Origin: Stereum hirsutum FP-91666 SS1
Taxonomy: Eukaryota; Basidiomycota; Agaricomycetes; Russulales; Stereaceae
Assembly (NCBI RefSeq): GCF_000264905.1
Contig: NW_006763135.1
Location: forward strand, 1,777,179-1,841,178
DNA length: 64,000 nucleotides
Reading direction: 5' to 3'
Each line of letters begins with the position of its first letter. Within the stretch, counting starts at the first letter, position 1. The notes under the pieces were generated by a model. That model made no database searches. It worked only from the letters and a program-made list of their open reading frames with translations, and was not told the origin of the DNA. The position numbers and the translations under genes are program-made. This document shows, in pieces, positions 1-10,000 of the stretch.

Positions 1-184
1 TGTCGGTGTCTGTACTTACCTCCGAACCGGATTCGGCGACCTTGAGAGAGACGGCCTCGAGATGCTGAAGGATCTCGTTCCAGGCGGTGGTCACTCGGGC
101 CTCAAAGTCAGGGTACGAGGAAGCGATTTCGTGTTTTAGGTCCACGAAACGAGCAGGCATGCGAGGATCGAGTTCCATAGACAT
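1..184 (-). CDS. 5' end of a probable DUF1479 family protein (partial)
   Basis: The first exon reads leftwards from an ATG at 184 to a GTAAGT donor at position 19, so the rest of the gene lies off the left edge. The visible 55 residues begin MSMELDPRMPARFVDLK and continue with a stretch containing SYPDFEARVTTAWNEIL. An opening of the form 'PxRFxxLKxxI...F...V...W..IL..L' is what I recall from the fungal DUF1479 proteins, which are thought to be 2-oxoglutarate/Fe(II)-type enzymes. That family assignment rests on memory of a short N-terminal segment. The exon itself is well supported by an open frame ending in a strong donor. Confidence 0.45.
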   Translation of the reverse strand, partial: MSMELDPRMPARFVDLKHEIASSYPDFEARVTTAWNEILQHLEAVSLKVAESGSEVSTDTD

Positions 185-598
185 TGCTGCAAACGAGCAA
201 TCAGTGAGCGTCTAGAGGGGGAAGGGGTGAGGGTAGGGTCTGTGCAGTTGATGAGAATTATTGCCTATAAATATTAGATTGCTTCGAACTTATCCTTAGG
301 CCTCGGACCTCATGTCGAAAATGGGGCTGAGACTACGGATCCCCGCGGTAGACGTATCATGATCATGACCTCTCCAGTATTGTTCGAAGGTCAGGCGCGC
401 ATAGTCCGTGCCGAATGCTGGACATCGGATTGGAAGATAGGGGTTCACCGTAAGTAATTTCAGTTCAGCAATATCGAAGAACGCAGGGAAGGTAAGGTAG
501 ACCTTGAGTCAGAGTCTAGATTCTGAAAGCAGCCTGTCAATGAAATACACCATAATAAACACAGATTTTGCTTCACAACAACCATTTTACTTATTTCG
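185..598. other. Intergenic: DUF1479 gene promoter and URA3 3' flank
   Basis: This stretch separates the start of the leftmost gene from the stop of URA3. I see no conserved coding frame in it. The plus-strand frame at 504-899 runs antisense to URA3 and is explained by it. Confidence 0.5.
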
Positions 599-1637
599 TC
601 AGGCCTGCTTGACCCTCTCCAGATATGCGTCCCACCCAGCCTTCCTATACCTCTCCGCCTGTTCCTGCACCTTCACCACATCCAGATTGTCCGCCTTCCC
701 ATATATGCCCCTACCCACGATAATCACGTCACATCCGGACTCAACGACAACCTGCCTCGGAGTCCTATACTGCTGTCCCATCGCATCACCCTTCACATCC
801 AACCCCACACCGGGCGTCAGAACCAAGAAATCCTCCTCTTTCACTTCATCCGAAGAAAGTTCACCCTCCTTGAGGCCAACGCCGTTCATACGCCTCTGAG
901 CGATGAATCCAATGACGAAGTCGCGGTGGGCACGGGCCATACGGACCGCTTCGTCGGTGTAGAAATCGCGTGCGAGACTTCCGGAGGTGGACATTTCGGC
1001 GAGGAGAAGAAGACCACGGCCGAGGGGTAGGCCGACGGAGGAGAGGCCGGAGATGGTGGAAGGGCCGGGGACGGGATGAGCATTGGTGATCTGAGACCAG
1101 GAGGCGATTTTGTGTACACCCGAAGAGTATTGAAGGGCTACGGTGTTGCCTGAGATTCGAGGTGGAGGGGTGGAGAGTGAAAAGAAGTCAGTTATGGAAA
1201 GTTGATTTAGAGAGAGCAAGGGGCTGGTCGTACCTATGTCGGCAAATTTGCGATCCTCAAAAATAAGGAAGTCATGCTTGCGACTGAGTTCGACCAACCG
1301 GTCAATGAGCGAGGTATCGAAATCCTCGATGATGTCTACATGAGTCTAGTCTTAAGCAGAACAAACACACCATCAGTACATACTCATTCATTCATTGTTA
1401 CTCGTCACGTCGAACTGCGAAAAAAAGATGTAATGGGGAGGAAAAGATACGTGCCTTGACGAGACAAACATAGGGTCCACAGACATCGATCACGGCAAGA
1501 AAGTCAGAGGACTTGGAGACATCGACACTGACGCAGAGGTTCGATTGTTTTCGGACGATGGTCTCGAGGAGCTGCTTTGCCGCTGGATTGGTGAACTTCG
1601 AGGCGCGATGTTCGTATGTTTGCTTGTAGACACTCAT
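599..1637 (-). CDS. URA3: Orotidine 5'-phosphate decarboxylase
   Basis: Catalyses the last step of de novo UMP synthesis, OMP to UMP plus CO2, in the cytosol. Three exons (1455-1637, 1234-1345, 599-1149) give 281 residues, the usual fungal length. The active-site block [10 protein letters not shown] with its Lys and Asp residues spans the end of exon 2. KTHVDI, which supplies the other catalytic Lys/Asp pair, is rebuilt across intron 1, and the phosphate-binding end VGRGIYG lies near the C terminus. Start chosen at [12 protein letters not shown], a typical N terminus. The conserved KTHVDI is obtained only if intron 1 (1346-1454) uses a GC donor (AAG|GCACGT) with a normal AG acceptor. Intron 2 (1150-1233) is GT-AG. 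The identification is secure. Confidence 0.96.
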
Positions 1638-2108
1638 GATGGGGGAACGAGAGAAGCAATTGAGATAAGATCGTGCCTTGGAGGGCCGATAAGATAGCAT
1701 TTAAGAATCTTATCTATCCAGGTTAGGTACGTAGATCTCTTTCCTTCCTGTTTACTACAGTCAAGATTGAGTCAGTTAACGGCTTGTTCTCCGCGGTCAT
1801 CGTCCACGTTGTCAAGCTCCCACTCTCTCAGTTTCTTCTGCCTATTCTCTTCTCTCAAAGCTCTCCGAGGAAGGTCAGTCTGCTAACCTGCGCTGATACT
1901 TTCAACATCTCAGGTTTCCCAGAAATATTCAAGACTCAGACTCAACGTCAACGCAACCGCTTCTTGTTCTTTGTACGCCACCCGCCATGATAATACTCAA
2001 AACCGCACATTGACCATCAGCTGCTTGCTCCTACAGTTTCCTTAAAACTCCTTTCTATATCTACACATATCGAAAAAATAAAAAATACACTTTTCTTGTA
2101 CCAACGCA
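1638..2108. promoter_or_regulatory. Divergent promoter between URA3 and SWT1
   Basis: About 470 bp separate the two start codons. It carries CT-rich tracts (about 1800-1900) and a run of A-rich sequence just before the SWT1 ATG. No further coding frame is convincing here. Confidence 0.4.
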
Positions 2109-3686
2109 ATGTCGTACTTTAACGATGATGATGACGGTGGGATGGTTTATGGCCAGGTGGACGATGCTACCTTGCAACAGGTAGAGGCCATCGTGAACGA
2201 GGATGTGGAGATGCTCGTCAGTCAATCTCTTCTCGCCCTTCGTTCCCGTGATTCAATCGTACTGATGTATATGTTCTCGCGTTATAGGCTCCTCCGGCGG
2301 ATATGTTCTATCTCGTCCTAGATACGAACATCTTGATTCATTTCCTTGATACAATACAACAATTCGTCGCGGATGCAGAAGCGTTAAATCTACCCGTCAT
2401 CGTTCTCATCCCCGGCGTCGTCGTCTCTGAACTCGACTGGTGAACCATCTCACTTTCGACCATCTCCGTCGGCTCAGTGGCTTTCAGTTCCTGCTCATCA
2501 TTGTTGACCGCTTCTGTCATTCTAGGCAGAAAAACGCTCGTGGAGAGGAGAAGCGAGAGCAACTTGCCTGGGCTGCCCGTCGCGCTTCCACCTGGCTTTT
2601 AGAGAAAGTCAGGGGTAAAGATCCCAAGGACGCGCGTGAGAGGAGGTGGGTGAAGGGCCAGACCCATGAGGAGACGATGATGAACACGGGGAAGTGGAAC
2701 ATACGCGTTCCCGGTTACGTAGGTCCACTTTCGTCCATTGTCTTGGAAGATGAGAAGCTGAGTGTGGTGTCGGATTGTGCCCTCTGAACAGATGGAAGGA
2801 GCCTCGCGAGATCAAGTCAACGACGACTTAGTCCTTGACTGCTGCGACTATTATACGAGGATGATGTGCAATGGGTCTATCAGGAATGTGATTCTGTGCA
2901 GCCACGATACCAACATGTGTCTCATGGGGGCCAGTCGAGGTAGGCGAATATTTCAGCTTTTGGCCACGATTTCTGACATGAATTATCTCCATAGGATACA
3001 CATTTGCTCGTCCTGAGGGACATTGGAGCAGTCGCAATATCGCCGATGTCATTTGGGGAGAAGATGTGTTGACACAGATGGGCATCTGGGAGTCATTCGA
3101 CCAATATTCTACCAAGTTTGTCCGCCAAGCGGGCAGGAACAACATCCGGGTCGACTTGCCTCTCCCAGCCCCGGCTCACGACCCCGACGCCATGGACATT
3201 GACGAGACCGTACAAGACGTGGAGCCCACGAGCGCGTATCGGTCTACGGATCTCTTGAACGCGCTGCACGTCGAAGTTATCGACCATTTTACGGAGCGAT
3301 TGCAAGAGCTCGTGCAACGTGTGGGAGGAACACAGATACCAGTCGAGAGGGTGTTTACGTCGATGCATGCTCCGTCATGGCAGAAGACGCTGCTGAAGTT
3401 CTGGACAGTGGGGGAGTGTATCAACTATCTCGTGAAGGAGAAGGGGTTAGTTAGAACCCCGCTAGTGGCGAAGCTGTACTCTTTCCTCCTCCGGCCGTAC
3501 CAGAGGGACGAGCGGGGAGCTCGAACGGGACAGGACTGGCCTCGAGCGATGTGGAAAGACTGCGAGGACGCTCTACAGAGCATCGGGGAGAAATTCGAGG
3601 ACGAGCCGATGCTGACGTCTGTGCAGCGACTAAGGCCGTACTCTGAGGAAATCTGGGGGAGACGCCAGCGGCCGGCGGGAATGTAG
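2109..3686 (+). CDS. SWT1: SWT1-like PIN-domain endoribonuclease
   Basis: Probable nuclear mRNP quality-control endonuclease related to yeast Swt1, which acts with TREX and nuclear pores. Five exons (2109-2216, 2288-2439, 2526-2718, 2792-2939, 2995-3686) join to 430 residues. The PIN domain shows acidic metal ligands in order: the Asp of LVLDTNILIHFL (about residue 45), the Glu of VVVSELDW (about 83), and the Asp residues of NDDLVLD and CSHDTNMCL. After it comes YTFARPEGHWSSRNIADVIW and then a helical C-terminal region. Yeast and animal SWT1 have the same block between the second and third ligands (ARRAS...WNIR). No WW domain is seen, unlike in vertebrate orthologues. The start is the first ATG of an acidic N terminus (MSYFNDDDDGG). 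Confidence 0.85.
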
Positions 3687-3841
3687 ATGTACCTTTCTTT
3701 CGCACGAATATACCGACGTAAGCACGGTCCGAGGAAACCCTAGGATGGGTTTATGTGGATACGACCGAAAGCAGTAAGTTATAAGATTTCAGACGCGGCC
3801 TGCTTCGCGCAACAACAAGCCCTCCGTCCGTCCGCGCAGCC

Positions 3842-5561
3842 ATGGCCTCCCGTCGCAGGACGTTCCAAATCATTCTCTCCATCCTCGCTCTCTTCCTGCT
3901 CGGCACCGTCGTCGTTCTCTCATCCATATCCTACTATTTATCTATCCCAGACGTAGCCTACATCACAGAGGACGAGCTCGATGCACCCTTCAACGAGCCC
4001 AAGTGGAACGCATCCGACCATGGAAAGGTAGAACGGATCCCGAAAATCCTTCACCAGACCTGGAAGTCAGAGACGCTCCCGCCGAAGTGGAAGGGCATCT
4101 CAGAGGAGTGCCGAGCGATGATGCCCGACTAGTATGTTTCATTTCACAGAGATATCACACTCGTGCTGACCCCAACGGTTTAGCGAGTACATGCTCTGGA
4201 CGGACGCGAGCTCGCGCGAATTCATTGCAGAACAATACCCCTGGTTCTTGGATACCTTCGACTCTTACCCCTATCCCATCCAACGTGCAGATGCAATCCG
4301 CTACTTTATTCTTCACTACTATGGCGGCGTTTACCTCGACTTGGACATCGGTTGTCTCCGCCGTCTCGACCCTCTCCTCGTCTACCCTGTTATCCTTCCC
4401 CGCACCATCCCCGTCGGCGTCTCAAATGACCTCATGTTTGCCGAGAAAGGTCATCCCTTCATGGCACAGACCATCCACAACCTCGTTACCTTCAATCACA
4501 ACTGGGTACTCAATTATCCCACCGTCATGTTCTCCACCGGTCCTATGTTCGTATCGGCACAGTACGGACTCTACACCGCCTCTCATCCCAATACCGACGA
4601 ATATCCAGGCAGCGAAATCCGCATTCTTCCCAAGTCGCTCTACGGCAAGAACGCGAAGGCGGGCGAGGCTCCTCATTCGTTCTTCTCGCACTTCTATGGG
4701 AGCAGCTGGCACGCCGACGATGCTGCGTTCATCGGTTTCTTGGGCAAGTGGGGAAAGATCTTGATGTGGGTTGGTCTTGCCATCCTCATTATTGGAGTCT
4801 TGCGCATGTTCCTCATGTCGAGCAAGAAGAACAAGTATGGTGGTCTCAGCAGGAGGATGGGTGGAGCTTACGAGGTATTATTGCCCCGTTGGAACGAGCG
4901 GAATGGACGCTGGCGTCTCGACATAGGTTTCATCTCATTGCCCGGGCGCGTCACCCCTTCAGCGACCCCGAGCAGTCCAACATCCAGTACGAGCGACGAC
5001 GAGGTGGCCTTACTCCCCCTTTCCATCGGCATGCGCCCATCATCGCCCGCACCATCAGAAGTCTCCACCGTCGATCAGAGTTACGGATCCTACAATCCAG
5101 CGTCTGGCATCGTCAGGAGGGTACGAGATGGCATCGCCTCTATCTTTGGAGCAGGATCAGAATCCTCCAGGTCCCGCTCTAGGACCTCCCGACGACGATC
5201 ACGGCAGAGGGGCGTCCTCTTTTTCCTGCCCGCCTTTGCGACAGGCGGCGACATTTCCCTGTCAGCAGAAGAGGGTTCATCACGATACTCGCAAACCGCC
5301 CCTCTCGTCCCCTCCTTATCACGAAATAACTCCTATCCGGCGGACAAGCGCACATCACCGGATCATGCTGACGATGATATCGAGTCTGCACTTATGGGCG
5401 AAGACGCATCGTCGTCGTCCTCTGCGCCTCCTGCTGGTCTCCGTCTACCATCGTACGCCGAAGCTGCCGTATCGACATATAGGCCTCCGACGCCGGACGC
5501 AAGTAGTTCACGGAGACCATATTCTCACCAGAATGTGACGCCCTCGGGTTCATTATCGTAG
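3842..5561 (+). CDS. GT32 glycosyltransferase, SUR1/CSH1 (mannosyl-inositolphosphoceramide synthase) type
   Basis: Likely adds mannose to inositolphosphorylceramide in the Golgi. Two exons (3842-4131, 4184-5561) give 555 residues. A signal anchor lies at about residues 8-31. The GT32 block follows: IPKILHQTWK, then RADAIRYFILHYYGGVYLDLDIG with the DxD (DLD) sugar-nucleotide motif, then HNWVLNYPTVMFSTGP and SFFSHFYGSSWH. A second membrane segment (KILMWVGLAILIIGVLRMF) comes after the catalytic domain, as in Sur1/Csh1. The last ~230 residues are a Ser/Arg/Pro-rich, probably disordered tail, longer than in the yeast enzymes. OCH1-type mannosyltransferases share the GT32 fold, but the second membrane anchor favours the MIPC-synthase group. 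Confidence 0.85.
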
Positions 5562-7228
5562 TGGGCTCGCATCCTTGGTCGTAGGTTTTGGCAGTTAAAG
5601 GTGGAATACTTCATTTGGGCATCATGGGGAAATAGGATCATCGTTCAGGACAGTGGTTGAGTAGAAGCAGTAGCCGGACTTCAAGGACCCTGCTCTATTT
5701 AAGAAAGAAATTGGCCCGGCGCCGTATTGGAGCAGTGACAAGCTATCTTACCGTACGTACGCAACGCAACGCATCGTTATCGCTCCTTGAGAAATCGCGG
5801 TCTTTGTTTCCGTCTGCATCTGCACATCACATAGTTCATCAGAGTCGTCGAGCAGCACCAGAACCAAACAGAACTTTAACATTCATCCGCTCCTTGTTTC
5901 TTGTTTCCATCTCTAATCGTTTCTTGCAGCACTTATCTATCGCCAGCATAGAACAGACAGCATGAGACTTTCAACTATTTACAGCTTTCGCTTACAGCCT
6001 ATCGTACTCCTTCCCGTTGCCTATTTTCCCTTCCTATTCTACACTTTCCCCTCTTGTTTTTCGTTCCAAGTCGCATGGCCCCTTCCAAGCACCTTTCCCC
6101 TATACATCATTGACCATTCTTCATCGGTTGCATGAGTGCGACGGCGCTCCGGATCCTAAGTGGGGCGCACACTTATACAGCTTTCCGTCCTTTCCCCCCG
6201 ATTCATATTTGACGTTTCCGCCGGACCGTGGACAGCAATTCGCATTCACTCCCTCGCTGTCAATGGATCCGTACAGCCCCTGAACGGCACTACTTACGTT
6301 CATGTATTGAGTCATGTAGGAGCTCCTGTCAAAAATAAACACACACAAGGCCTGTGAAAGGCCCTGATACCCTTGTCATTTGGCTTTGACGATGCGCAGC
6401 TGGAGGCTCCAGCGGAGCGTAATGGTACAATTCCCTTCATCATGGACTCTAGTCCTGCCGATGCCGTGAACGTTCAAAGGCTCCTTTTGTTTGAATCGGG
6501 GCTGAACAGGAGAAGTGAACATTCGGACATGCATGGAACATGGAACAGCGGACTCGTGGACCCATTGACAGGCACGACATGAGTAGTTTCGTTTACAGTG
6601 TCCGCGCCACGAACCTCAAGGCAGCCCACTGCTTCTAGTGGTCGCTCAAAGCGCTGAAGAAGACATATCATGATCATGTATCACCGACGGCTTGCGCAAA
6701 GCTGCATTATCATGCCATAAGGGGCGGTGTTTGGATCACTGTGCAAGTGACGATGCCTTGTGTATTGCACGGCCCCTAGGGTGAATCGGTGCTAGCTCAT
6801 GATGAGATTCTGTGGCTGAGTGCGATGGACAGATGGATCTATCGTGGGCCACGTACATTTGACGTGTCTTCGGGTTGTCTTCGGGCGTGATGCAAAAGTA
6901 GGAGACGCTGAAAGACTTAAGACGGTGTGAGAGAGTATCGAGAACTGGGAGCGGTGTATGCAGATTTAGATTGCCTGCAAAATCAATGTACATCATAAAT
7001 ATAGACGCCCCGAGAATAAAGAACGAGAACGCAAGGGCATGGACCGAGGGCTTCCGACGGACTGATGTCCCTCAAGCCACCCACTGTAAACCGGGCATCT
7101 TCCACTTCACTTCACTTCACTTCTACTCCGAGGTTGCACGCCCCCCGCATCGAACTCGATCGCACTGCTATATTACCGGCTACAAGCCTCGAGTGCTTAC
7201 AATCCACGCCAGGAACGAGAGGAACTGA
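5562..7228. other. 1.7-kb interval between convergent genes, no confident gene
   Basis: The 3' ends of the GT32 gene and the MFS gene face each other here, yet the gap is much longer than usual for this window. CT-rich sequence around 5880-5950 looks like a fungal 5' leader. It is followed by a 57-codon frame from 5962 that starts with a hydrophobic segment. The frame at 6160-6582 is open apart from a single stop at 6355-6357. I recognise neither. A short (CACTT)4 tract lies at 7103-7122. Confidence 0.4.
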
Positions 7229-9471
7229 TCATAATGACGCCGCCAACTTGCGCATGTTTATCGATAGGGCGAACATCAACGCCGCGCTGAGTGTATATGT
7301 CGTCGAGGGGCCGAAGGTCCAGTACGAGGCGCAGGCTGTAGAACAGGACCAGAACCGGTCGATGTTGGCCGGAGCGCAGCACGGTTGAAGAGGGGAAGGA
7401 ACCGGAACGTCATGAGTATAATCCATGGATGGATAGCGGCAGGAATAACGGGAGGAAATCGGAGTGAAACGACAGGGTAGGAGCGTGATGTGATAGAGTG
7501 GGTAACGTAGGTTGATGGCCATATTATACAAGCAAGATGGAAGGAAGGAAATACGACATACCGAGCAAGGGTCCAATCGCACGGCCAAGTTGCCCTGATG
7601 ACCTGAACTGTCCCAAGGCTTTTCCCTTCGCAAGTTCGGGATGTGTTGGTTCTTCAACCTTCTCCTTGATTGACTTTCCCTGGGCCTTCCCGTGCGACTT
7701 TCCATTCCCGTTCGCAGCGGCAGCTCCTTCAGCTGGCCCGCCTTCGTCACATTGTAACGATGCGTGTGCGGTTAGTGAATTGACCACAGTGGCGGATGTG
7801 AACGCCATACAGACGGCCGCTGCTTGGAGGAGCCGGAATGCGACTGTGGGATGAGTAGAAGTGAATTGTGGGAGGAAGGCGAGGCAAACGAGTCCCACGG
7901 CGCAGGAGGAGACACCACGGCGGGCCATATTAAGTTCGCCGACTTTGGAGAGAGCACGACGGACGTATCCGCCTTGGAGAAGTGCACTGACGATACCGAT
8001 GGATCCTATGAGCTTTCCGTTTTGTGTGTTGTTCCAGTCGAATACTATACGAACGGAGACAAATAATGTTGTCAACACGGAAATCAGGGCGTATGGCACG
8101 AATGTGTGGCATTGATAAAAATACGCGCAAAGACTCACGGTCGAAGGTCAGGAACGTGAGTGTGAACTCAACTCCGGAAAAGAGGCCCAAGAATAAGAAA
8201 TGCATTTTGCGAAGAGACTTCAGCAAACTCAATCTCTTCTCCACCGTCGTCGCACGGGAGGTCTTGAGAGCGTGGCCATTGGCAGCCGGCTTTGTGTCCT
8301 CGAGATCATCCAGATCCACTGCGGGGCCCTTTCCTCGAGTCTCCGGCAGAGCGATATGAAGGAAGGCTGTCTCAGCCAGAAGGAGGACGAGTGTCAGAAT
8401 GGCTGGTGCGGCATAGACATTGAGTTCGATTCCTAGTGAGGATCCGAGCTCGACCGGTCGGGAGGCAAAGTAGGCGCCAATGGGTGGCCCAATCTGGAAG
8501 GCGAACATGACGTTCAGTCGAGATTCAGGTCAAAATGAAAGCCAGCCGGTACATACACAGAAGCAAATGGCAAAGGCAATGCCCACATGTGCCAGGGCTT
8601 TTCCTCGGTTGGCGGGGGTTGTGATGTCGGAAAGAATGGCGCTATAATAATACACCCTCAGCAATTTATCCAACTCGCGAAATGCACGAGTAGAGAACGA
8701 ACATAGCAAGCTGGACGTTCCCTTCGCTCAAACCACCAATTACTCGCGACAACATGTAGGAAGCAAATGTCGTACTCTTGATCCATCTATTTCAGAGGCA
8801 TTAAAAAACAACTCTTCCGGATACAGACTGAGACAAGAGGGATGAACACGTACACCAGAGCAGATAGTATATTACCGATCATGGTGATGAGCAGGATTCG
8901 TTTTCGGCCATATGTATCAGAAAGTGATCCAATGTACGGAGAGACGAAGAATTGGAGTGTGCTGAAGAATAAAGTGCAAGCTGAGTATGCAGGATGAACA
9001 AAGGCTGAGTTCGAGGTATGCTCACGAGAAGACGGATCCCATGAGACCGCCTATATAGATCCTAGTGGTAAGATGGAGAACATAGAGCAAGAGAGGTAAG
9101 AGAACATACCCAACAAAACTACATCCCATCTTTGGGGGTTGCCACTCGCTTTGGCGAAGAAGTATCCCCTAATGGCCGACACGAATCCTAACGTTCGTGA
9201 TAGAAACCCGGTAGGGTCTGAAGACTCCCTCTAGTCATGTGCGCAGAAAGGTCAGACTACTGAGCGCCTTACAAGATCGTCGAACAAAAGACATGCCTGG
9301 GTGTACCACTCGATGATCCGAGGAAAGAGGGGCAATGGAATGGTGAAAGCTGGTTCGTTGAAGACAATAGTTCTGTGCGTCAGTGTTTACACGATGTGCC
9401 AGTTCATGAAGACTCGCACCGAACAAATCCAAAACCAGCGACAGAAATACGATGTGCTCGATTTTGGCCAT
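7229..9471 (-). CDS. Major facilitator superfamily transporter, MFSD10/TETRAN-like
   Basis: A 12-helix proton-coupled carrier of the tetracycline-transporter-like group. The start MAKIEHIVFLSLVLDLF leads straight into helix 1. Reading through the introns gives FTIPLPLFPRIIEWYTQ, then RGYFFAKASGNPQRWDVVLLG, the MFS motif A-like SPYIGSLSDTYGRKR in loop 2-3, and RVIGGLSEGNVQL. A hydrophilic central loop carries DLDDLEDTKP. A second charged insert (GNGKSHGKAQGKSIKEK) precedes the last helices. The NPQRWD and GGLSxGNV stretches match what I know of MFSD10. The substrate is unknown; drug or organic-anion export is the family guess. At least seven introns are present. The last (7346-7561) is unusually long and contains no AG before its acceptor; splicing it restores GPLLACASYWTFGP. 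Confidence 0.85.
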
Positions 9472-10000
9472 CGTGCTAGCTGTTTAACAAACAAGTTGGA
9501 CGAGCGGGATGGAAATATGGGCGCTTATGGACCTGCTCGTAGTGGGGATTATGCCAAACCGGTAGGCCTAAAGAGCGCTATGTATTGAGTCCTGGTATAG
9601 AGAATATAGATTAAGGATTGCTGGGTCGTCGTCCGTGAGCCAGCCGAGACGCGGTGAAGGGAACGGTTATAAGAAGAGTTCGAATAAAACATATTTCCGT
9701 GCGCAGACGAGTCGACAACAGCGTTTGTCGGTCTGTGCCAGTTGATTCCGACGGTTTGGCGAAGTGTTCATCTGGTGTGCACCATGGGTACTTTCGGCTC
9801 ACGGTGGGTTTACACTGCTTTCTCAGGCTACGCGGCCAACCAGTCACCATCGTAGGAATGCGTACTCCTCGCACGCTTGCTTAGTGTGCGCACAGGACAG
9901 TATGGACACAATCTCAGGCGGCAACACCAACGTCGTGTTCAAACAGTACAGACGACGTGGCCACAACGTACATCTCCGCACAAGGAACGTACAAGATTTC
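9472..10000. other. Intergenic: MFS gene promoter and PUS7 3' flank
   Basis: This stretch holds the upstream region of the leftward MFS gene and the downstream region of PUS7. Short frames on both strands (for example 9611-9884) show no recognisable protein and overlap each other. Confidence 0.45.

Noticed and set aside
7103..7122. (CACTT)4 microsatellite
   Set aside because: Four short copies in a noncoding region; ordinary simple repeat with no sign of function.
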